64,000 bases of DNA from Paragonimus westermani. Lineage: Eukaryota; Platyhelminthes; Trematoda; Plagiorchiida; Troglotrematidae. A program made the translations under genes and the position numbers. Location: positions 1-64,000 of the forward strand of contig QNGE01003534.1 in NCBI GenBank assembly GCA_008508345.1, read 5' to 3'. The notes under the pieces are model-generated. The model was not told where the DNA came from. It did no database searches and saw only the letters and a program-made list of their open reading frames with translations. Below, in pieces: positions 59,401 to 64,000 of the stretch (the stretch's first letter is position 1; the number at the start of each line of letters is the position of its first letter).

Positions 59401-62400
59401 CCGACCTCATCCATCACAAAGCACATCATGGAAACAGGTCACGTTGTTGACCCGGCCAACTCGTTTCAAGTTCTGTTACGTAATAAGAACCCCAAGTTGC
59501 TTGCTTTCTCCGAGGCGATGTTGATCAAGACTCACCGTCCGGCTTTGTGTGTGCATAAACTGTTGACTCACGCAGTTTGTCTGCCCTGGAACTGACGACA
59601 GTCTTTGTTTCATCAGAGCAGAAAGAAGACATATATTGCGATATGTTAACATTTCATTTTTGATGCACACAATACGGTGAAGAAGAGATCTGAGCCTGTA
59701 CTGACGGTTCAAATGAAGGATGTTTGCCTATTCTTGCCATTCAAGGGTGATCATCTATCCAATGACATAAAGCACAAATTAAAATCAGCCCTAGCTCGAA
59801 CGTATGCGGCTGCGCAGTTGCGCTTATTTCATACCACTAGTGGACCAGTTCTCCGAAAACGCAAAAGTAGTTTGTCAAACTGTTCTGTCTCCCATGTTGT
59901 GTACCAGTTCACTTGCAGTTGCAGTGACGTTTACATAGGCAGAACAGACCGACAACTATCACAGCGAGTCGCGGAACACATCCCGAAGTGGTTGAAACAT
60001 CAGATGACGCACCAGTCCCAAATTGACGCATTGACTACTCGAAATCCAACGTCATCGATTGCAAAACATCTCATGACAACAGGTCATCAAGTTGACCCGG
60101 TTAACTCATTCAAGATACTGTTGCGCAACCGAAATCCGAAGTTACTAGCCTTTTGCGAAGCGATTCTCATTCGAACTTACCAACCGACGTTATGTGCACA
60201 GAAGTGGTTGAAACAACCGGTCGGGTTGCCATGGTCATGATTACATAATAACTGGTGTGCTTGTATGTGTGTCTAGTCCCTGTGTGTCGTTAAATATTTG
60301 TTGTATATAACTGGCATGTTTTACGTTTGCGACTGATGAGAGTAAATGAAATGTTAACATATCGCAATATATGTCTTCTTTCTGCTCTGATGAAGTGGTT
60401 AAAGGGAACTCAGTGTTTCAAGTCTTTGTTTTTGATTTTGTTGCTAACCGCATGTCCTATATATTCTAATGTATTACGTTCGTGACTGAAGAGAGTGAAC
60501 GAAATGTTAACATCTCGCGATGTATGTCTTCTATCGCTATTGGTGAACTGGATCAAGGGAACTCAGTGTTTTATACTGCACTTAACACAGAAATTTTATT
60601 CCATCGCCAGAGATGACCCAGACAAGCGCGCACGGTCACAGCCTTGGAAGTATTGGTTCCAAGCTCACTTTCTCCGCCGTTGCTGGCCCAAATTTCTACG
60701 TACGCGGACCAGTCAACGACTTCCATAATTTTATAGCAAACATTAAGTCTATTTAACCACAAGTCTTCTAACAGCATTTTATAATCTAATGCTATAAAGC
60801 GCATTCAGAAATAGTTGGTAACGAGACAGATAGTGTCTGCCACCACACTGCCTGCAAATCGCCCCCACCGGTATCCTTCTGTCGACATTGTCAAAATCAG
60901 TCAGAATTGTGATATGCCGACGTTCTGAAATAATCGGGCAAAGTCGTCGATCGGTTTAGCCATGACAAAAGTGAATAAACTGGTGACAGTTCACGACGAT
61001 GATGTACGTCGCTGATCGTGCTGAAAGTGTTAGACAGTTCGACACAAAACCTAGCCTGAGTTACAGTAAAGTAACAGAACGCTGATAGTATTATGGTATT
61101 CAATGAATGAATTAGGGCGGTGGCAGTTGTCAGGGGGGCAAAAACGTTGACGAAATGGCCGTTAGGGAGGTGTGTCACTGTCGTTCTGATCAGCTGAAGA
61201 TAGCAGGATACAATATGTCCGCGTATGGCTGGTACATCCTAGTGAGAGCACACAATTGTGCAATACAACCTAGCGCAGCAGTTACAAACACTGAAGTTCC
61301 GTAGAGATTAGGGTCGGTTAAAATAGATCCACCAGTATGGGATAGCGAGTGATGTCTAAAACTGGCAGCCAAAACCCCAGGGCATTTATCAGTACAACGT
61401 GGAATGTTTACAGATAGATCGTGGGCTCGTGGAACGTAAACAAACTGAACTTCAATTTGAAGACCATTTATGTGTTTGGCTAAAACTTTCGACAATTCCA
61501 AGTTTATCGCGAGCATCAGTCCATTTAAACAAGCCATGCCGATAATGATATCATCCTGATTAAATTTCTCTTTGCCGGAGAAAGCGGCCTTGCATATTTG
61601 ACGTGGTTAAGTGTTCTTATACGCAACAAAAAGTATTAGCTGGGTGTTTTGACACTTCTTGAATGGGCAAACGGTGGCGAACTTTTATGGGTTGTGGGTT
61701 TTGAAAACAGTGGTGACACACTTCACATGAATGCGAGTACTTTGCAGTTTCAATTGCACAGTATCCCATTTTGCGACAAAGTCCTGTTCGCACCAGAAGC
61801 TGTTGACGGTTATTCTCACATCATCTTTTTAGCCTTGGGCCGTGAGTGTCGAGGTTACGGACAAGGCTTCCGGTAGTCCGGCCAATCGTCCACAAGGTGG
61901 CAGAGTGACAGATGGATACAAACAAATATGCAACAACACAGACAGAAGAAAAGAAATACAGCGTCACGAAAAAGAATCAACAACTCTGCGGACACAGGAT
62001 GGTCATTAACTAACACACGCTCCTGTATCCAAGAGCGCATCTAACCAGCGGCTTGAATGTCCTTGAACCCCCCGGCCGGATAAACGGTATCTTCAAACTT
62101 TGCTTGGCGTGGTGTTCAGAGCTATCACAGTCCGTAACCACGACATGGCCCAGCAACCTTGCGATTTCCTCCAACCATTAACAGCGACAATGAACAATGC
62201 GGCAGATGTTGCGTTAGCACGTGGAGTACATGACCCAACCAGCGAGAATTATACGTTTTCATTAAGTCAATGATCGGTGGCGAACTAGCACACTTCTGAA
62301 GCATGCGTCGGCCGACCGTCGCGCTTCTTACACAGCCAATCCAATTGATGCAGGCTACCTGACAGAAAAAACGGTCGTCGAACGCTGAAAGTTTATATGC

Positions 62401-63308
62401 ATCTTCCGTACGGATGGGTCAGGTCTCTGATCCACACAAGATAAATTCTGCCATTAATTAGCAAATGGAAGTCTTTGTGAGGCCACAAATGGCGAAGGTT
62501 GATGAATGTACTATGTGCTTTTGGTATCCTCGTGAACAACTCGTCAGTGCTATTACAAGGTGATAAAATGACACTACTCAGATAAGTGTAACAATCGAGT
62601 CTTAAGTGATCTGTCTGCAATAACAAACATAGACTCAGCGTTGAACTGAACTTGCAATAACACTTTAAACTGTGAAGGTGCAAAGTGTAATCATACAGAA
62701 AACGTAAATCGACCCAAGTAAAACTGCTAAAAATATGGTCGAAAAGCAGGTGGTCGTGAGTGAAGGACACACGATATACACACAGCTGGTGAGTGAGAAC
62801 ATCCGTTGAGTACGAGACCGCTGGAGCAATAACAGTGCATGGGTTCCTGTTCTGGAGATTTGAACCCCAGAGAGAAGCTAACCTTGGTTTTTTAGACTGA
62901 TCAAGTGTTATGTCTCACCAATAAAAATATGGCGTGCAAGAATTTGGAGATGCTCAAAAGCGGCGAAACGACGGCAAATGAAATATAAAGACGTCAGCTC
63001 AGAACGGTCCTAAGGATGTTGCAATGATCACATCAATGGTTGTCACTGGTCATACTATCCCGCTTCCGCTTAAGAAGTCTGAACCGTTGACTGGCCGTAT
63101 TAAAGTACACTTTCGGAACCATCAGAACAGACGAGAACTAACTACCACATACCGTCCCATCGGGCAACACAATCAACGTGAACGACTTGTCAAACCAACG
63201 ATTGTAGCAATTGCCGGTTAAAAAATTTTTGCCCAGATAGGACCACCCGGGACTGCTTTCCAGGTCCACATCCAGTTGCTCGTCGTCCAAGGACAGAAAG
63301 AACGCCGC
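38338..63308 (-). CDS. CPT1: Carnitine O-palmitoyltransferase 1, C-terminal half (nine exons; N-terminus off the window)
   Basis: CPT1 transfers long-chain acyl groups from CoA to carnitine at the mitochondrial outer membrane, the entry step of fatty-acid import. Exons on the minus strand: 63308-63153, 57800-57775, 56420-56334, 50816-50735, 48906-48742, 44103-43969, 41661-41509, 39793-39581, 38445-38338. All introns are GT/AG and phases agree, giving about 374 codons to a TAG stop. Diagnostic motifs: [26 protein letters not shown] plus GDAPIMGH (catalytic His), [54 protein letters not shown] (CPT1 type, not CPT2), [30 protein letters not shown] (carnitine-binding STS) and [18 protein letters not shown]. 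The transmembrane and regulatory N-terminal half should lie beyond 64000. The C-terminus is about seven residues longer than human CPT1A. Which CPT1 isoform is ancestral cannot be asked in a flatworm. Confidence 0.95.
39581..39793 (-). CDS. CPT1: CPT1 exon with the STS carnitine-binding motif
   Basis: 71 codons, [31 protein letters not shown] and [12 protein letters not shown]; acceptor CGCTTTGTTGCAG, donor GTGAGC. Confidence 0.95.
41509..41661 (-). CDS. CPT1: CPT1 exon
   Basis: 51 codons, [18 protein letters not shown] to [11 protein letters not shown]; acceptor GGATCCTCAG, donor GTGAGT. A longer open frame upstream of the acceptor would add MDPQ, but the chosen border keeps the residue count of the human protein. 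Confidence 0.9.
42640..43265 (+). mobile_element. PLE reverse transcriptase fragment in a CPT1 intron
   Basis: The plus strand reads [20 protein letters not shown] and [15 protein letters not shown], matching the FxFxGxxYxQxDGVAMGSPLGPLLADIF block of PLE RTs. [12 protein letters not shown] is the YVDD box with Asp to Glu. [20 protein letters not shown] and LRFVYRKHT match the IxFTxExExxxxLxFLD and VYRKxT blocks. [16 protein letters not shown] fits the thumb. Frameshifts occur between blocks. It lies opposite in orientation to CPT1, between two of its exons. Confidence 0.75.
43969..44103 (-). CDS. CPT1: CPT1 exon with the RTET signature
   Basis: 45 codons, [20 protein letters not shown] then [20 protein letters not shown]; acceptor TTTCTTTCACCAG, donor GTACGT. 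The RTET segment contributes to the CoA/carnitine site in the family. Confidence 0.94.
44576..44878 (-). mobile_element. PLE GIY-YIG endonuclease fragment in a CPT1 intron
   Basis: The minus-strand frame reads [40 protein letters not shown] and RNPKSF, matching [33 protein letters not shown]. The YIG glycine is Ser and the first knuckle Cys is Tyr, so the nuclease is likely dead. Confidence 0.75.
45690..45840 (-). mobile_element. Inverted hammerhead-retroposon arm joined to a forward tail
   Basis: The plus strand shows the inverse of the arm (CATTCGGAAAGACTTTCC, GGCCTCTTTC, CACTAGACTCGAGTTC) ending at the box B border, then switches directly to the forward tail AACCACATCCCCGACTACTC. On the minus strand the hammerhead (45739-45783) has core CTGACGA and a perfect stem II GCTCT/AGAGC, but GAAA is altered to TGAA, so activity is doubtful. 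Confidence 0.65.
45955..46205 (+). mobile_element. Hammerhead-retroposon copy, forward
   Basis: Contains the head (CCGTGACTAATGTGAGGTCA, box A-like TGGACAGTGATCAACATGG, box B-like AGTAATCCCGG), a hammerhead region with core CTGACGA at about 46092, stem II with one mismatch (GCCCT/AGAGC), AGAAC in place of GAAAC, CTCGAG and TAGTGC, then the arm TTTCCGAAAGAGCCTAGCTGG. Ribozyme core mutated. Confidence 0.65.
46820..46865 (+). ncRNA. Possible decayed PLE-type hammerhead
   Basis: TGTTTTACGTTTGGGATTGATGG then ACGAAACG resembles the sequence leading into and through the hammerhead at 60327 (TGTTTTACGTTTGCGACTGATG ... GAAA). C3 of the core is T and stem I does not pair, so any ribozyme is dead. Confidence 0.25.
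48742..48906 (-). CDS. CPT1: CPT1 exon
   Basis: 55 codons, [20 protein letters not shown] through [18 protein letters not shown]; acceptor CTCTTGTTACAG, donor GTATGT. Phase 0 on both sides. Confidence 0.92.
50200..50490 (-). mobile_element. Degenerate hammerhead-retroposon arm plus forward tail
   Basis: An inverted arm with CTCGAGTTTCGCTCTCG at about 50259 is followed by a forward tail-like TCCCAATACGTCAGTAACC, the same inverted-arm/forward-tail junction as at 45.7-45.84 kb. A second forward piece (AAGGCTGCGGTCAAGTGTGG and TTCAACTTGAAC) follows at 50440-50480. The ribozyme core on the minus strand is GTGGTGA, mutated. Confidence 0.55.
50735..50816 (-). CDS. CPT1: CPT1 exon
   Basis: 82 nt. 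The first T completes His, then [15 protein letters not shown] and [12 protein letters not shown]; acceptor GATAAAATAG, donor GTGAGT. Human equivalent: YAEDGHCKG to PTRLQWDIPGE. Confidence 0.9.
50820..55360. other. CPT1 intron, no nested element identified
   Basis: An open minus-strand frame of about 140 codons at 52789-52367 includes [18 protein letters not shown], but I cannot assign it and this length is expected by chance in a window of this size. Nothing else was recognised. Confidence 0.35.
55365..55640 (+). mobile_element. Hammerhead-retroposon copy, forward
   Basis: Head (GATTCGGTCGTGATTAATGA, box A-like TGGCACAGTAGTTAACACGG, box B-like AGTTCTAGTCCCGG), a decayed hammerhead (CTGATGG core near 55488, GAAATTTGGG), arm AAAGAGGCTG, GTGATCAAATGTGAGTGATG, and the full tail AACAAATCCCTGACTACTC then ATCAGTAACC. 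The best view of the family's 3' tail. Confidence 0.7.
56334..56420 (-). CDS. CPT1: CPT1 exon
   Basis: 87 nt. The first G completes Trp, then [18 protein letters not shown] and GIQNQLPGE follow; acceptor CCCTCCCCAG, donor GTAAGT. Human equivalent: ADAPIVAHLWEYVMS. Confidence 0.9.
57775..57800 (-). CDS. CPT1: CPT1 26-nt microexon with the catalytic histidine
   Basis: Acceptor TTTTCACTTTTAAG, donor GTAAGT. It encodes VGFNVEHS plus two bases of Trp, aligned with human MGLNAEHSW; the His is the general base of carnitine acyltransferases. Phase 0 in, phase 2 out, matching both neighbours exactly. Confidence 0.88.
59155..59595 (+). mobile_element. PLE GIY-YIG endonuclease, copy 1 of a tandem pair
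   Basis: An open frame of about 146 codons reads [78 protein letters not shown] and [13 protein letters not shown]. The YIGRT strand, the RxxEH residues, HxxxTGH and the catalytic Glu of SEAMLI are all present. No ATG starts the frame (position 59155 is GTG); the RT part is missing, so it is a 5'-truncated copy. Confidence 0.85.
59609..59657. repeat. 49-bp perfect inverted repeat, left arm
   Basis: The exact inverse complement of 60346-60394, so the second PLE endonuclease is enclosed. The right arm overlaps the hammerhead's GAAA, stem III and downstream bases. Confidence 0.9.
59677..60240 (+). mobile_element. PLE linker + GIY-YIG endonuclease, copy 2 of a tandem pair
   Basis: An open frame of about 187 codons. 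It starts in the RT-endonuclease linker ([36 protein letters not shown]), then [58 protein letters not shown] and [14 protein letters not shown]. It repeats the domain of the first copy in the same direction about 650 bp away. The nuclease motif is intact; there is no RT core. Confidence 0.87.
60327..60367 (+). ncRNA. PLE-type hammerhead ribozyme 1
   Basis: Stem I TTGCGA (60327-60332) pairs with TCGCAA (60362-60367); core CTGATGA (60333-60339); a very short helix II closed by G-T around AGTAAA; GAAA (60348-60351); stem III ATG/CAT with loop TTAA; cleavage predicted after A60361. Four more pairs (ACGT with ATGT) may extend stem I across a bulge. Minimal hammerheads with tiny stems are known in PLE repeats. 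Confidence 0.75.
60346..60394. repeat. 49-bp perfect inverted repeat, right arm
   Basis: Partner of 59609-59657. The left copy lacks the CTGATGA half, so it cannot form a ribozyme. Confidence 0.9.
60480..60520 (+). ncRNA. PLE-type hammerhead ribozyme 2
   Basis: Stem I TCGTGA (60480-60485) pairs with TCGCGA (60515-60520) with one G-U; core CTGAAGA (position 7 is variable, so this is allowed); helix II is one G-C pair, an A-A mismatch and a GTGA tetraloop; GAAA (60501-60504); stem III ATG/CAT with TTAA; the cleavage base is C60514, the preferred base. Compared with copy 1 the stem I bases differ on both sides but still pair. Confidence 0.8.
60600..62030. other. CPT1 intron, no nested element identified
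   Basis: A minus-strand frame (61537-61190) with [14 protein letters not shown] just upstream faintly recalls a retropepsin end, but there is no further support. Confidence 0.3.
62040..62260 (-). mobile_element. Possible RTE LINE C-terminal fragment
   Basis: The minus strand can be read as [19 protein letters not shown] followed by VYPAGGF, reminiscent of the RWLGHVLRMPxxRLPRRxL and GGQxxTW tail of RTE reverse transcriptases. Short and frame-shifted. Confidence 0.25.
63153..63308 (-). CDS. CPT1: CPT1 exon (first in window)
   Basis: 52 codons, [11 protein letters not shown] to [10 protein letters not shown], acceptor CCTATACCCAG, donor GTATGT. Aligns with human AAFFVTLDETEEG to [16 protein letters not shown]. 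The preceding exon was not found up to 64000. Confidence 0.92.
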
Positions 63309-64000
63309 CTGGGTATAGGAAAAAGAGGAATACACAACAACGGCGACGATAAATAAAGCCAAGAAAATAAGTGATCAGGATAAAACAGGCCAATTGCATG
63401 AAGCAAACGAAAGCAGATGGCCGTCTTTTGGGAAAGCAACAAGCAGGTTTGGTGAACAACCATGAATCGGAGTCACATATCGCAGGTTGATGAATTTGAA
63501 CGAGAACGACAGGAGACCAAGTCAAGTAACGAAACTTGTTCAGCTTGACAACAAATTAGCAGTAGACAGCGAAAAACACTTCGTGTTCAAAGCGAACATT
63601 CGTTTAAATGGAGCTGGCAGGTGTGTTGTGAGGAAATGACGAGAAAACAAACAAATGAATGGAAGACATGATGACGACTTTGAAGGAGGCCCGATCAATG
63701 ACTCAGATGTACGCTTTACGCGTACGTCCGCGAAAAGGGTCATACTCCATATTAATTTGCCCTAAATCGGTTGGATAGCGGGTTCCTTGGATGAAGGAGG
63801 TACAGGGAATTTAAACTCCGACCATTAGTCAACATCTCCAAAGACAGTAATGCATCAGTGACTCGCGCTGACGCCTAACTGCGATACAATTATCAGTGAA
63901 CAGGCAAACCACAGACAAGTAAAGAGAAACGGAGGACACGTAACTACATCTTGCAAACAAACAACCTGTTTATAGACAAAAGTAAGACATCATCATTAGG

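Larger units (their letters stand above)
60325..60575 (+). repeat. Tandem duplication (period about 153 bp) carrying the hammerheads
   Basis: Both units run from the hammerhead through ATGTATGTCTTCT-like sequence to a shared AAGGGAACTCAGTGTTT, at 60327-60413 and 60480-60572. They resemble the tandem terminal repeats (pLTR) of PLEs. Confidence 0.75.

Noticed and set aside
63540..63743. Minus-strand frame considered as the preceding CPT1 exon
   Set aside because: After a plausible acceptor it reads PFKRMFALNTKCFSLS, which aligns poorly with the expected segment, and there is no good donor before its stop.

Overview
The window is eukaryotic nuclear DNA, most likely from a parasitic flatworm (a trematode is my first guess; a cestode is not excluded). 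The evidence is two split genes with canonical GT/AG introns, a microexon, and a dense load of CR1/Jockey-like and RTE-like LINEs, Ty3/gypsy elements, Penelope-like elements (PLEs) with GIY-YIG endonuclease, and a tRNA-headed retroposon family carrying hammerhead ribozymes, like the Sm-alpha repeats of schistosomes. No bacterial-type operons, rRNA or true tRNA genes were seen.

Two host genes can be reconstructed. (1) GSKIP (GSK3-beta interaction protein), plus strand, two coding exons (19861-20093 and 25051-25237) separated by a 4957-bp intron filled with retrotransposon debris. The joined frame gives 139 residues, the length of human GSKIP. (2) The C-terminal half of carnitine O-palmitoyltransferase 1 (CPT1), minus strand, nine exons from 63308 down to the stop codon at 38340-38338, about 374 codons. 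All junctions have GT/AG borders and matching phases. The catalytic histidine lies on a 26-nt microexon (57775-57800). The N-terminal half lies beyond the right edge. The two genes converge tail to tail across about 13 kb.

Layout: 1-3000 holds a badly decayed LINE; 3420-7720 a nearly intact CR1/Jockey-group LINE whose ORF2 is uninterrupted but whose ORF1 has no upstream ATG and has lost zinc-finger cysteines; 11.2-14.7 kb a decayed Ty3/gypsy element on the minus strand; 15-18 kb RTE and PLE fragments; 19.9-25.2 kb GSKIP with nested RTE and gypsy pieces; 25.2-38.3 kb intergenic DNA with a foldback hammerhead retroposon (27.07-27.47 kb, with a 13-bp target-site duplication), a gypsy integrase fragment and a PLE unit bounded by inverted repeats of about 124 bp; 38.3-63.3 kb CPT1, whose introns carry PLE reverse transcriptase, PLE endonuclease and more copies of the hammerhead retroposon; 59.2-60.5 kb two tandem PLE 3' ends followed by two hammerhead ribozyme folds.

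The two genes have no obvious joint pathway beyond general metabolic and signalling roles. The coherent theme of the window is self-cleaving RNA linked to retroelements: one hammerhead type in a tRNA-derived retroposon and a second, minimal type next to a PLE. All calls were made by reading translations and base pairing by eye; no database search or folding program was run.
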